Shown here one piece after another: positions 15,943 through 24,611 of a stretch of 64,000 nt of DNA (positions are counted from its first letter, which is position 1; each line of letters opens with the position of its first letter). The notes under the pieces were generated by a model. It saw only the letters and a list, made by a program, of their open reading frames with translations. It ran no database searches and was not told where the DNA came from. This stretch comes from Clostridium sp. (GTDB lineage Bacteria > Bacillota > Clostridia > Clostridiales > Clostridiaceae): contig NZ_JAHAIF010000008.1 in NCBI RefSeq assembly GCF_018372875.1, forward strand, positions 1-64,000, in the 5' to 3' direction. Both the position numbers and the translations under genes were made by a program.

Positions 15943-16679
15943 CATTTAAATTCTAATTTTGTAATTGGCTTTTGAACTTCATCCTTAAAAACCCTATGAA
16001 CTGTAATTAATTCATCTTCACCATTTCTTAAAATGTCTGTGCTAAAGTGTAGAGTTGAATCCTCACTAGCTTCTTTCTTAAATAGAACTTTTATACCTGA
16101 TAGTTCATATTGCTCTAAAAGCTCCTTAGGTAAAGTATCAATTGCCATTTCAACATACTTAACATTATTAACGTGATTGTTTGAATCAATGTAACTATGT
16201 CTAACAGTATAATCTCTTGTAATGCTAGGAACTTCAAGTTTTATAAAATCATCTAATGGTGTGATTTCATCCAATTCTTTTTGAATTCCGTAAATCTCTA
16301 ATTGTTCAGGAGAAATCTTTGCTGGGCGTCTCTTTTCAATGTCAATTAGCATTGCAGTAGAAATCCCAGATAAAATTATATTGCCTTCTGAGTTTTTTAT
16401 TGTGCAACGTCTATAACCATATAACTTTTTAATACCTATGGCTTCAGTTTCAACAGTTATTCTATCTCTAAACTTAGGGTATTCTAGGATTTTCAAATCA
16501 TATTTTAATAGAACCCACACACAATTATGTACAAGTCCATGGTCAGTTTCGCCTAAAGAATCAGTTTGAGATATTACAACATCCCATAAGTAATTCATTA
16601 AAGATGAATATTTACAATTCATATTAGAATCTACATCATATATGTTTATATCATAATCTTTGGTAAATGTATTGCTCAC
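15927..16679 (-). CDS. Acyl-ACP thioesterase
   Basis: A 250-residue cytosolic thioesterase of the FatA/FatB-like family that hydrolyses acyl-ACP and releases free fatty acid. It is a tandem hot-dog fold. The first half contains YSSLMNYLWDVVISQTDSLG and VLLKYDLKI. The second half carries the catalytic-type segment YIDSNNHVNNVKYVEMAIDTL with the expected Asn and His. GTG 16679 is chosen over the upstream ATG because aaaggag lies 8 bases before it. It is divergent from the HAD phosphatase gene and convergent with the upstream units. Confidence 0.88.
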   Translation of the reverse strand: MSNTFTKDYDINIYDVDSNMNCKYSSLMNYLWDVVISQTDSLGETDHGLVHNCVWVLLKYDLKILEYPKFRDRITVETEAIGIKKLYGYRRCTIKNSEGNIILSGISTAMLIDIEKRRPAKISPEQLEIYGIQKELDEITPLDDFIKLEVPSITRDYTVRHSYIDSNNHVNNVKYVEMAIDTLPKELLEQYELSGIKVLFKKEASEDSTLHFSTDILRNGEDELITVHRVFKDEVQKPITKLEFKWKKNS

Positions 16680-16888
16680 GTTTAATACTCCTTTTCTAAT
16701 AATTAGCATAAGTTAATTATATGTAAAGTTATTCCATAAAGCAAATGGCATTGAAGTGCTAATTTTAAATGCTATTTTAATAAAATTAATGTTTTTGTTA
16801 TCCAATAGTATTTTTAATAGTATATAATCACTGCTTTAGGATAAGTATAATTCTTACTATATTTCTTATAAAATGTAAAAGATAAATA

Positions 16889-16897
16889 TGGTATAAT
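16889..16897 (+). promoter_or_regulatory. Extended -10 promoter of the HAD gene
   Basis: tggtataat is an exact extended -10 (TGnTATAAT), 34 bases before ATG 16931. The -35 is weak, as is common with extended -10 promoters. Confidence 0.6.
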
Positions 16898-16930
16898 CGA
16901 ATAAGAAATTAGGTTAAATAGGAGAGAGTA

Positions 16931-17581
16931 ATGTTTAAAGTAGCAATTTTTGATTTGGATGGTACATTATTAAATACAATTGACGATTTAGCAAATGCAT
17001 GTAACTATGCTCTTAGTAAATTCTCATTTCCAATTCATGAGTCAGAGAAGTATAAAACTTTTATTGGTAATGGATTGTACAAGCTGGTGGAAAGAGCTGT
17101 TCCAGTTGGATGTAGGGATAGTGAAACAGTTAATAAGGTATTAGAAGTGTTTAATAAATACTATAATGAACATATGATGGATATGACTAGGCCTTATAAT
17201 GGAATAATGGATCTTTTAGAGCAACTAATAGATGAAGAAATTGGACTAGCTGTTGTATCTAATAAGAAACATGATTTTACATTAGAGATAATACATAAAT
17301 ATTTTTGTGATAGGTTTAAAATAGTTTTAGGATTAAGAGAAAACTATAAAGCTAAGCCTGATCCAACATCAGTTTTAGAAGTAATTGATGAATTTGGCAT
17401 AAGTAAAGAGGAATGTATATATATTGGTGATTCAAATGTCGATATAATAACTGCAAGAAATGCTGGAGTTAAATCTATAGGTGTTTCATGGGGATTTAGA
17501 GGAGGGGAAGAGTTACTTAAAGAAGGTGCAGATTATATAGTAAATAATGTAGAGGAACTAAAAGAAATAATAATTAGTTAA
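16931..17581 (+). CDS. HAD phosphatase, phosphoglycolate phosphatase-like
   Basis: A 216-residue HAD-superfamily subfamily IA hydrolase. Motif I FDLDGTLLNT carries the nucleophile Asp8 and general acid Asp10. A helical C1 cap follows, then motif II VVSNKK, motif III Lys in AKPDP and motif IV YIGDSNVDI. It matches the Gph/PpaX group that removes phosphate from phosphoglycolate or pyrophosphate-like substrates. Exact specificity is not certain. Ribosome site taggagag precedes ATG 16931. An 18-base gap leads to the next gene, so they probably share a transcript. Confidence 0.88.
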   Translation: MFKVAIFDLDGTLLNTIDDLANACNYALSKFSFPIHESEKYKTFIGNGLYKLVERAVPVGCRDSETVNKVLEVFNKYYNEHMMDMTRPYNGIMDLLEQLIDEEIGLAVVSNKKHDFTLEIIHKYFCDRFKIVLGLRENYKAKPDPTSVLEVIDEFGISKEECIYIGDSNVDIITARNAGVKSIGVSWGFRGGEELLKEGADYIVNNVEELKEIIIS

Positions 17582-17599
17582 AAGAAAGTAGGAATAAAT

Positions 17600-18127
17600 A
17601 TGGCAAAACTAAGGAAGATGTTAGGTAGCTTGGAGGATCCCCACATAGTATCATTAATGAGTTTAATAGAAACACAAAGCAAAACTACATTAGCAAATTG
17701 GGCAATTACATATGCAGAGGATAATTTTCTTAACATATATGAAAAAAACTATAGTGATTATTTAAGACTTCGCAATATATTATCAGCTTCTAAGGAATAT
17801 TTAAATGGAACTAAAAAATTAAATGAGGTTAAACCACTTATAAAGGAAGGAAATGTAATTGCAAGAAGTATAGAAGAAAACCCTATTGCTCAGGCAGCTT
17901 GTCGTGCTATAGTAACAGCTTGTGGCACAATTAATACACCAACAAATGCTCTTGGTTTCACTTTTTATGGAGCAGCAGCAATTGTTTATGATAAGTGTGG
18001 TTTATCAGAAAGTTCAAAAATATATGATGAATTAGCTAGTAAAGAATTAGAAAAAATGTTAGTGTCACTTGAAAAGGTTGCTATACCTAACGAAGAAAAC
18101 CCTGCGAAAATTAAGTGGAATTGCTAA
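17600..18127 (+). CDS. Imm-5-like putative immunity protein
   Basis: A 175-residue all-helical soluble protein. It resembles the Imm-5-like family, with ANWAITYAEDNFLNIYEK near residues 34-51 and AQAACRAIVTACGTI followed by FYGAAAIVYDKCG in the second half. That family is predicted to neutralise polymorphic toxins, but no toxin gene is adjacent, so the immunity role is inference from family naming only. It starts 18 bases after the HAD gene with gaaagtagga as ribosome site. Confidence 0.65.
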   Translation: MAKLRKMLGSLEDPHIVSLMSLIETQSKTTLANWAITYAEDNFLNIYEKNYSDYLRLRNILSASKEYLNGTKKLNEVKPLIKEGNVIARSIEENPIAQAACRAIVTACGTINTPTNALGFTFYGAAAIVYDKCGLSESSKIYDELASKELEKMLVSLEKVAIPNEENPAKIKWNC

Positions 18128-18275
18128 ATTCAATGATAATCTATAAAAATATTAAAATAGTATTTATATATAGCTAATTTCATAATTCTTTTTAAAACTC
18201 ATTATAATATAATTTATATTTTTTCAAATCATAAGTTAAATTATTAATACTTTATAATTAGAAGTTAAAGGTAAT

Positions 18276-18332
18276 ACAAATTATGGTTTGTATTGTTAAA
18301 AAAAACATGATAATATTTATCATGTTTTTTTA
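18276..18332 (+). terminator. Two hairpins ending the HAD/Imm unit
   Basis: A stem aatacaaa/tttgtatt (18276-18297) is followed by a perfect acatgataa/ttatcatgt-type terminator with a seven-T tail (18301-18332). Apart from this and an AT-rich leader, I see nothing in the 18128-18443 gap. Confidence 0.8.
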
Positions 18333-18443
18333 TTTTATCAGACTAAAGCGATAAAAGATAAAATATGAGATAATTATTATATTAGGAAAAATGGATATAC
18401 TATATATAAATTTATAAATAAACAAAAGAAAAGGGGACAAAAG

Positions 18444-20369
18444 ATGAAAAAGAAATTACCTAAAGAGGCCTATGGTGGTGTTCATGGTAAGGATTATGTT
18501 CCATACATAACTGATAAGTCTAAAAGTGGAACAAATCTTGCAGTAATCATAATAGGTTCAATTTTAGCTGCTGTGTTTGCAGCATCTACAGCTTATTCTG
18601 GAATGAAATCTGGATTAACTGTTGCAGCAGGGATTCCTGGTGCTATTATAGGATCAATGCTTATTGGAGTTTTTGCCAAAAGTAAAGGTATCCTTGGGAA
18701 AAATATAACTCAAGGTATGTCAAGTGGTGGAGAATCTATAGCAAGCGGTATGATTTATGTTTTACCTGCAATTATTCTTATAGGAAGTGATATTACTCTT
18801 ATAGAAGGAATTACTGTTGGAGTAGGAGGAACACTATTTGGTATTGGATGTCTTTCATTAGTTTATAAGTTCTTAATAGTAGAGGAACATGGAACTCTTA
18901 TGTATCCAGAATCAATGGCTATATCTGAAACTTTAGTTGCATCTGAAGCAGGTGGAGATGCTATAAAATACATGGGTATAGGATTTGGAATAAGTGGTAT
19001 TATTAATGTATTAACAGGATCGTTTTTAAATCTAATTAACAATACTATTACTTTTGTAGGAAGTAAGTTTTATAAATGGAAGTTCTCAACTGAAGTAAAT
19101 CCACTTTTATTAGGTATTGGATTTATAGTTGGTCTTGAAGTATCTTTAATGATGTTTGCAGGTTCAGTTTTAGCTAACTTTGGTATTACTCCATTAATAG
19201 GTTACTTTACTGATTTTGCAGAACATGGTGCTCAATCATGGAATGATGCTTCTGTGTTACTGCATCAAATGGATGTAAATACAATAGCAGGAAGCTATGT
19301 TAAGTATATTGGTGCTGGAATGATGCTTTGTGGTGGTATTATTGGTGCAGTTAAGCTTATACCAACAATTATTGTTTCTCTTAAAGAAACATTTAAAGCA
19401 AAATCAAGCAATGATGGAAGCAATGAAAAGAATTCAGGTGGAATTCTTATGCTATTTGGCGGAATTATAGTAGCCTTTGTTGCAGCCTTTATAATTTCTC
19501 AAAATATAAAGATGGCAATAATAGGTGCAATAGTTTCTATGATATTATCATTATTATTTGTTATAGTAGCAGGACGTTTAACCGGTACAATTGGTACATC
19601 AAACCTACCAGTATCAGGTATGACAATTGCATCTTTAGTAATATTAACTTTAGTTTTCGTTATAATGGGATGGACTTCTCCAGCTGATAATAAATCATTA
19701 CTTTTATTTGCAGCCTTTATGGTAGTTGCAATAGCAGTAGCTGGTGGATATAGCCAATCTCAAAAGGTAAGTTACATAATAGGTGGAAGCAGAAGTGAAA
19801 TGAGAAATTCATTTGCTATATCAAGTGTTATTGGTGTTATAGTAGTAACAGGAACAATCTTAGTTCTATCAAGCCAGTTAAGAATTACTGGAGCAGAAGC
19901 ACCATTTGCTCTTCCACAAGCTAACTTAATGTCAACTTTAACATCAGGTATAATGTCTGGTGATTTACCATGGCCAATGATTATAGTTGGTATTGTAATG
20001 GCATTGTTCTTATTCTTATTAGATTTACCTATAATGACTATTGCTATAGGATTTTATTTACCTATATCAACAACTTCTATAATATTAGTAGGTGCTTTAA
20101 TAAGAGTATTTGTAGAAAAAATAAGTAAAGATGAAGAGGAAAAGGAAGTAAAAGTTTCAAATGGAATAAGCCTTTCTTCAGGGCTTGTTGCTGGTGGCTC
20201 TATAATTGGCTTATTAGGAATAATACTTCAGGTTACAGGAGTAATAACCCCAAAAACTCCTATTGGATTTGCAGCAAGTAATGGTATGGGGATAATACTT
20301 TTAATAGCCTTAGTAGTAGCAACAACCATTCCTATAATGATGTCTAAAATTAAACTAAAAAATGAATAG
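18444..20369 (+). CDS. OPT-family oligopeptide transporter
   Basis: A 641-residue integral membrane protein of the OPT family, proton-coupled uptake of peptides or metal chelates. About 14-16 hydrophobic helices are visible. Signature stretches include AYSGMKSGLTVAAGIPGAII near the N-terminus and GEHGTLMYPESMAISETLV-like sequence (read here as VEEHGTLMYPESMAISETLV). The C-terminal half contains LDLPIMTIAIGFYLPI. Length matches bacterial members. A strong aaaagggga site precedes ATG 18444. It is monocistronic between two terminators. The substrate cannot be predicted. Confidence 0.9.
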   Translation: MKKKLPKEAYGGVHGKDYVPYITDKSKSGTNLAVIIIGSILAAVFAASTAYSGMKSGLTVAAGIPGAIIGSMLIGVFAKSKGILGKNITQGMSSGGESIASGMIYVLPAIILIGSDITLIEGITVGVGGTLFGIGCLSLVYKFLIVEEHGTLMYPESMAISETLVASEAGGDAIKYMGIGFGISGIINVLTGSFLNLINNTITFVGSKFYKWKFSTEVNPLLLGIGFIVGLEVSLMMFAGSVLANFGITPLIGYFTDFAEHGAQSWNDASVLLHQMDVNTIAGSYVKYIGAGMMLCGGIIGAVKLIPTIIVSLKETFKAKSSNDGSNEKNSGGILMLFGGIIVAFVAAFIISQNIKMAIIGAIVSMILSLLFVIVAGRLTGTIGTSNLPVSGMTIASLVILTLVFVIMGWTSPADNKSLLLFAAFMVVAIAVAGGYSQSQKVSYIIGGSRSEMRNSFAISSVIGVIVVTGTILVLSSQLRITGAEAPFALPQANLMSTLTSGIMSGDLPWPMIIVGIVMALFLFLLDLPIMTIAIGFYLPISTTSIILVGALIRVFVEKISKDEEEKEVKVSNGISLSSGLVAGGSIIGLLGIILQVTGVITPKTPIGFAASNGMGIILLIALVVATTIPIMMSKIKLKNE

Positions 20370-20374
20370 CTTAT

Positions 20375-20411
20375 GAAGAGAAATCATAAATTATGGTTTC
20401 TCTTCTTTTTA
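20375..20411 (+). terminator. Rho-independent terminator
   Basis: Stem gaagagaaatcat/atggtttctcttc with one wobble, then ttttt. It ends the OPT gene. Confidence 0.85.
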
Positions 20412-20496
20412 TATATATTTTGTCTTACAAGATATGTATAAAAGTGTAATTATAGATTTCTAAGAAGAGTTAATCGTTTATGGATAGGCAAAGGGG

Positions 20497-20680
20497 ATGA
20501 AAAAAATGAAAGAAATAATTACATGTTTTAAAGGAAGAAAATAAGGTGATTGGTGAGATAGGATTACATAAAAGTATTCCAGATACTTCAAAGGTCTTAG
20601 ATGATAAAGAGGTTACAACTTTGTACTATAATATTTCAAAAAAGGAGTATGATGTGCAAGCATTATTAGATTATGAGTAA
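20497..20680 (+). pseudogene. Short decayed gene, possibly GNAT-like fragment
   Basis: A short frame (MKKMKEIITCFKGRK then stop) overlaps a second frame open from 20519 to TAA 20680. The second reads HVLKEENKVIGEIGLHKS and continues through DDKEVTTLYYN to ALLDYE. The VLKEENKVIGEIGLH segment resembles a GNAT beta strand pair. A frameshift and lost ends are likely. It occupies most of the gap between the OPT gene and the next terminator. Confidence 0.4.
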
Positions 20681-20695
20681 GCTTGAGTGGTTATG

Positions 20696-20729
20696 AAAAA
20701 GTTGAGAGTATAAACTCTCAACTTTTTTA
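20696..20729. terminator. Bidirectional terminator
   Basis: Perfect stem gttgagagt/actctcaac flanked by As and Ts. It serves the broken gene on the plus strand and the 140-aa gene on the minus strand. Confidence 0.85.
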
Positions 20730-21149
20730 CATAATGCTATCATAGTAAAAACAGATAGCATTATCGATTATAGTGCTAATATAAATATTAAAGTCTGGAC
20801 TATTAGCTTTAAGTTTATTTAGCTTGATTAAAGTAGATTTTCTAAAACAATAAGTTCTAACAAATTCGAAATTTTCTCCATCTACAGGTGGAGTTATACC
20901 ATTAGGATGTACTTTACCTTTTTTATTTTTATGAGATTGGGGAGTAAACTTTGTTTCAGTAAAAGGTTTAGCTTCAGCTTTTCTTTTATCAAAAGATAAT
21001 TTTTCTTCTGTAGCTTCATGGGTAAAACAAAAACTAGCAACAGCATCCTTAGATGGTGGTACATAATCTGTAAAACAAATTTCATCCATTGGTTCTTCGT
21101 AACATAAATCATCTTTAGACATTACAAATTCTTTTTTTCTTCTAGCCAT
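20727..21149 (-). CDS. Hypothetical protein, 140 aa, RHH-like C-terminus
   Basis: An unrecognised soluble protein. Residues 1-85 are charged and probably poorly ordered, with many Lys, Glu and Pro. The last 45 residues (TYCFRKSTLIKLNKLKAN, then a helix FNIYISTIIDNAICFYYDSI) have the strand-helix-helix pattern of ribbon-helix-helix proteins, so DNA or protein binding is possible. Start ATG 21149 has a perfect ggaggtttgat site. It is transcribed alone, convergent to the broken gene. Inference only. Confidence 0.7.
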   Translation of the reverse strand: MARRKKEFVMSKDDLCYEEPMDEICFTDYVPPSKDAVASFCFTHEATEEKLSFDKRKAEAKPFTETKFTPQSHKNKKGKVHPNGITPPVDGENFEFVRTYCFRKSTLIKLNKLKANSPDFNIYISTIIDNAICFYYDSIM

Positions 21150-21327
21150 ATCAAACCTCCAATTATATTTTCAACAGTAATATATGCAAAAGTAAAAAAA
21201 TAAATATTGTTTTGAATATATAAATACATAAATATATAAATATGCATAATTGTGGATACGTGTAAATGTGTTACAATAAATTTAGGACTATAATTAAGAC
21301 TAGGTATTAAAGAGAATGGAGCATTAT

Positions 21328-22095
21328 ATGATTTATAAGCTAAGAGATACAGAAAAGGCTAAGGATTTATTTGGAAATTGGGAAGAAACAATTATATGGT
21401 CATGTCTTCAAAACATAATGGGAAGTATTTATGTAGATGATAAAGAAGATCCAAAATCTGCAATGGCTGTACTTGGAGACTTTTGTTTTTTTGGGGGCGT
21501 AGCTAATAAAGAGCTTGTACAATATAAACCAGATTACTATAAAGAGAATTTTATAATAATGGTACCTCAAAGTAATGAGTGGTCAGTACTAATTAAAGAG
21601 TGTTACGGAAATAATGCAAAAAAAATTACTAGATATGCTATTAAAAAAGAAGAGCATATTTTTCATAGGGATAAATTGATTGCTATTGTAAATTCTTTAC
21701 CAAGTGAGTATGAACTAAGAATGATAGATGAAGAGATTTTTAATTTCTGCAGGTTAAATGATTGGAGTAAGAGTTTTGTAGCTCAATATTCTGATTATGA
21801 AATGTTTAAGAATCTAGGGTTAGGAGTTGTTGTTATGAAAGATAATGAACCTATTTCAGGTGCAGCTGCTTATTCAAGGTATAGAGGTGGAATTGAAGTG
21901 GAAATTGATACTAAAGAGGAGTACAGAAGAAAAGGGTTTGCACTATGTTGTGGAGCAAAATTAATTTTAGAATGCCTTAATAGAGGGTTATATCCAAGTT
22001 GGGATGCTCATAATAAAGCCTCTGTTTCATTAGCTGAAAAATTAGGTTATAACTATCATTATGATTATTTGGCTTTTGAAGTATGGGATTACTAA
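21328..22095 (+). CDS. GNAT acetyltransferase (ZmaR-like family)
   Basis: A 255-residue GNAT enzyme resembling the GNAT_acetyltran group that includes the zwittermicin-resistance protein ZmaR. The N-terminal half has ETIIWSCLQNIMGSIYVDD. The acetyl-CoA binding region is EEYRRKGFALCCGAKLILECL (R/Q-x-x-G form) near residues 200-220, followed by WDAHNKASVSLAEKLGY. ATG 21328 has ggag 6 bases upstream. ATG 21316 four codons earlier is possible. It likely acetylates a small molecule. It is followed by decayed sequence. Confidence 0.82.
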   Translation: MIYKLRDTEKAKDLFGNWEETIIWSCLQNIMGSIYVDDKEDPKSAMAVLGDFCFFGGVANKELVQYKPDYYKENFIIMVPQSNEWSVLIKECYGNNAKKITRYAIKKEEHIFHRDKLIAIVNSLPSEYELRMIDEEIFNFCRLNDWSKSFVAQYSDYEMFKNLGLGVVVMKDNEPISGAAAYSRYRGGIEVEIDTKEEYRRKGFALCCGAKLILECLNRGLYPSWDAHNKASVSLAEKLGYNYHYDYLAFEVWDY

Positions 22096-22102
22096 TATTA
22101 TT

Positions 22103-22331
22103 CTTGAACCAGAAGGCTTACAGGCAGAGATAAGTAATAGCAAAACTACAAATGAAACAATTAAAAATTTAAAATACGATATTGATAAAAGGAACGTAGA
22201 CCTTCAAAGTATAGATAAGTTCAGTAAATGTTAATGCACTTCAGTTAAAGTTAGGAGGTTCCCTTGGATTAGGCGCTGATATTGACGTGTCTATACCTAT
22301 ATTAACATTTGATATGCCATGGGAAGATTAA
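22103..22331 (+). pseudogene. Degraded gene fragment
   Basis: Two overlapping frames without starts. One reads LEPEGLQAEISNSKTTNE and runs to DLQSIDKFS. After a one-base shift near 22221 the other continues VNALQLKLGGSLGLGADI and VSIPILTFDMPWED to TAA 22331. Together they look like the C-terminal part of a larger protein whose 5' portion is gone. I do not recognise the family. Confidence 0.45.
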
Positions 22332-22348
22332 AAGATGAGGAGTGATTT

Positions 22349-22708
22349 ATTGGTTTCATTAATGTAACTGAATTATTTATATTATTTTGTTTCTGGATTA
22401 ATATTTTAGTAAGAGAAAGAGTAGTAAGAAAGCATCCAGAAAATAAACCTACAAAGATAGCACTTAAATCATTAGGAATTGCTATATATATGATTGCAGT
22501 TATGTTTTTTATATCAAAAACATTTGCAGCTGTGGTGTTATTTAAATTATCATATGGTAGCAATAGGATAATGGCTCCTTATGAAATTTGGAGCAATCCA
22601 AATGAAATGAGTATAGTTTTTTTTATAATAGAAATGTTATTTAATATATTACTATTTGCATCACTTATATGTAAGGGGACTGATATAAGGAGAGGTTGTG
22701 ACGAATAG
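22349..22708 (+). CDS. Small membrane protein, start codon uncertain
   Basis: A continuous frame reads GFINVTELFILFCFWINI, a basic loop, IAIYMIAVMFFISKTFAAVVL and a third hydrophobic helix, ending ICKGTDIRRGCDE. It would encode about 119 residues with three membrane segments. No ATG, GTG or TTG lies in frame until 22490, which would delete the first helix. gaggag lies just before an ATT at 22349. Either a non-standard ATT start is used or a 5' lesion has occurred. It is followed by a histidine kinase with a similar start problem. Function unknown. Confidence 0.5.
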   Translation: MGFINVTELFILFCFWINILVRERVVRKHPENKPTKIALKSLGIAIYMIAVMFFISKTFAAVVLFKLSYGSNRIMAPYEIWSNPNEMSIVFFIIEMLFNILLFASLICKGTDIRRGCDE

Positions 22709-22841
22709 ATGAAAAAATCAACTTAAATAAATATTAGAAGTAGTAAGGGGGATTTTTGGGGGGATTTTTATAGTAAAAGATTTTAATATTATCATAAAAG
22801 CTATTTTAGTTGGCTATGCTGCAATAAATTCACTAAATAAC

Positions 22842-23885
22842 ATGGATAAGCCATGGGTAAATGTTTCTATCATTTTATCTATAATTATATTATCAATGTT
22901 AAGCTATTTACTTCCAAAAAGATTAAGAAGGAATATATACTTTATAAATATAATCTTTTCAGCAGTAGTAACAATATATATAAATAAAATTATTATAATT
23001 CTATTTGCTTTTACATTAGCAGAGTATTTATCTATAGAAAAAAAGGTTTATTATAATTGCCTATTTATTATTCCAACAAGTATTCTGTTTACATATAAAA
23101 ATAATCTATGTGTAGAGTTAACCTCAATCATTGCACTTTCAGTATATGCATTAATTTATGGAAAAAAACAAGAAGAAAGATTAGAATTCTTAGAAAAAGA
23201 GTGGGATCAAAATAGAAGAATTAATTCAGAATTAAGTTTAAAAATGAAATCTAGGGAGAAGTTTATAGAGCAAGAAAAAATATCTGCAAAGTTACAAGAA
23301 AGAAATGAAATTTCTGGTGCTATGCATGATAAGATAGGACATACTTTAGCAGGAGCGTTACTTCAACTTGAAGCTTTAGGTATTATTTTGAAAAAAGATG
23401 GAAATGAAAAAGCAGTAGGTATTATAAATAATTTAACCAATTTACTTAGAAATGGAATGGATGATATAAGAGCAACATTAAGAAGTATAAAACCTCCAAT
23501 AGAAGAGCTTGGAATTAATAAAATTAAGCAGTTACTTCAAAATAAGTTAAAGGACACTTCATTTAAATACATACTAACAAGTGAAGGAAATCTAGATTTA
23601 ATATCCAGGAGACAGTGGGAAATAATTATTGAAGGAATAAGAGAATTATCAACTAATTCTCTAAAATATTCTAAAGGTAATAAAATTAAGGTTAATATAG
23701 AGGTGTTAAATAAATATATAAAAGTAGAAGTTATCGATGATGGTATTGGTTCAAACAAAATTATAAAAGGAATGGGATTACAAGCGTTAGAAGAAAGACT
23801 GCTAAATTTACAAGGAAATTTAATTCTAGATGGAAGTAGAGGGTTTAGGGCAATTATGATATTTAAAGAAGAGGGAGAATTATAA
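22842..23885 (+). CDS. Sensor histidine kinase (LiaS/DesK type)
   Basis: A 347-residue membrane sensor. About four to five hydrophobic helices (1-110) precede a coiled coil (115-150), the HisKA_3 dimerisation box MHDKIGHTLAGALLQLE (phospho-His162) and a HATPase domain (EGIRELSTNSLKYS, DDGIGSNK, GMGLQALEERL). The open frame extends upstream to about 22770 and encodes another hydrophobic helix (FNIIIKAILVGYAAINSLNN). This suggests the native start lies upstream, perhaps at the ATA 22770 behind a G-rich tract. The stop overlaps the response-regulator ATG by one base. Likely senses envelope stress or a drug and controls the adjacent ABC exporter. Confidence 0.88.
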   Translation: MDKPWVNVSIILSIIILSMLSYLLPKRLRRNIYFINIIFSAVVTIYINKIIIILFAFTLAEYLSIEKKVYYNCLFIIPTSILFTYKNNLCVELTSIIALSVYALIYGKKQEERLEFLEKEWDQNRRINSELSLKMKSREKFIEQEKISAKLQERNEISGAMHDKIGHTLAGALLQLEALGIILKKDGNEKAVGIINNLTNLLRNGMDDIRATLRSIKPPIEELGINKIKQLLQNKLKDTSFKYILTSEGNLDLISRRQWEIIIEGIRELSTNSLKYSKGNKIKVNIEVLNKYIKVEVIDDGIGSNKIIKGMGLQALEERLLNLQGNLILDGSRGFRAIMIFKEEGEL

Positions 23886-24520
23886 TGTGCATTAAAATTG
23901 CTATAGTAGATGATGATGATTTAATTAGGGAGAGTTTGAAAATAATTATTGGATCTAATGAGGAGATTGATGTTAAGGGAACATTTAAAAATGGACAAGA
24001 ACTATTAAAATATTTAGAAGGAAGCTACTTGGATGTAGTTCTTATGGATATAAGAATGCCAATTTTAAATGGTGTAGAAACATTGGCAGAAATGGGAAGA
24101 AGAGATTTGAAGACAAAAGTTATTGTGTTAACAACCTTTGATGAGGATGAATATATAGAAAAATCATTAAATCAAGGAGCGATTGGGTATTTATTAAAGA
24201 ATACTACGCCAGATAAAATTATAGATACTATAAAAATGGCTTACAATGGTATATCAGTAATTCAGGAAGATATATTAAAGAGATATAAGGAGATTGGACA
24301 AGATACTCCTAAGGGAAAAATAGATAAATCACTTTTTACGGATAGAGAATATGAGGTGATTGTAGGGATTTCTCAAGGGTTAAGTAATAAGGAAATAAGC
24401 AAAAAACTATTTATCTCAGAAGGAACAGTGAAAAACTATATTACATCCATACTAAATAAAACAGGTTTAAAGCATAGAACACAAATAGCTGTTTATTATT
24501 ATACAGGAGAGAGGATATGA
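23885..24520 (+). CDS. NarL/LuxR-family response regulator
   Basis: A 211-residue response regulator. The receiver domain (1-120) has the acidic pocket VDDDD (9-12), phospho-acceptor Asp55 in LMDIRMP, Thr in VLTTFDE and Lys in LLKN. The LuxR helix-turn-helix (about 145-205) has FTDREYEVIVGISQGLSNKE and EGTVKNYITSILNKTG. It is translationally coupled to the histidine kinase by a one-base overlap. A terminator follows, then the ABC exporter operon, a usual target for such systems. Confidence 0.92.
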   Translation: MCIKIAIVDDDDLIRESLKIIIGSNEEIDVKGTFKNGQELLKYLEGSYLDVVLMDIRMPILNGVETLAEMGRRDLKTKVIVLTTFDEDEYIEKSLNQGAIGYLLKNTTPDKIIDTIKMAYNGISVIQEDILKRYKEIGQDTPKGKIDKSLFTDREYEVIVGISQGLSNKEISKKLFISEGTVKNYITSILNKTGLKHRTQIAVYYYTGERI

Positions 24521-24541
24521 CTTTTGTCATATAGAGAATAT

Positions 24542-24575
24542 GACCTTTTCTACAGTTTGTAGAAGGTCTTTTTTT
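24542..24575 (+). terminator. Rho-independent terminator
   Basis: Stem gacctt..ctaca / gtag..aaggtc with a seven-T tail, between the two-component system and the ABC operon. Confidence 0.8.
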
Positions 24576-24611
24576 ATATACTAAAGTTAGAAAGTGAAGG
24601 AGGAAATAATA

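Noticed and set aside
17600-18127. A toxin-immunity locus around the Imm-5-like gene
   Set aside because: No polymorphic toxin, secretion motif or further immunity gene is nearby. The gene is kept as a single putative immunity-family protein.
24594-24611. GTG 24594 as start of the ABC ATPase
   Set aside because: The codons following it form the ribosome site aaggaggaaat itself. ATG 24612 is correctly spaced.
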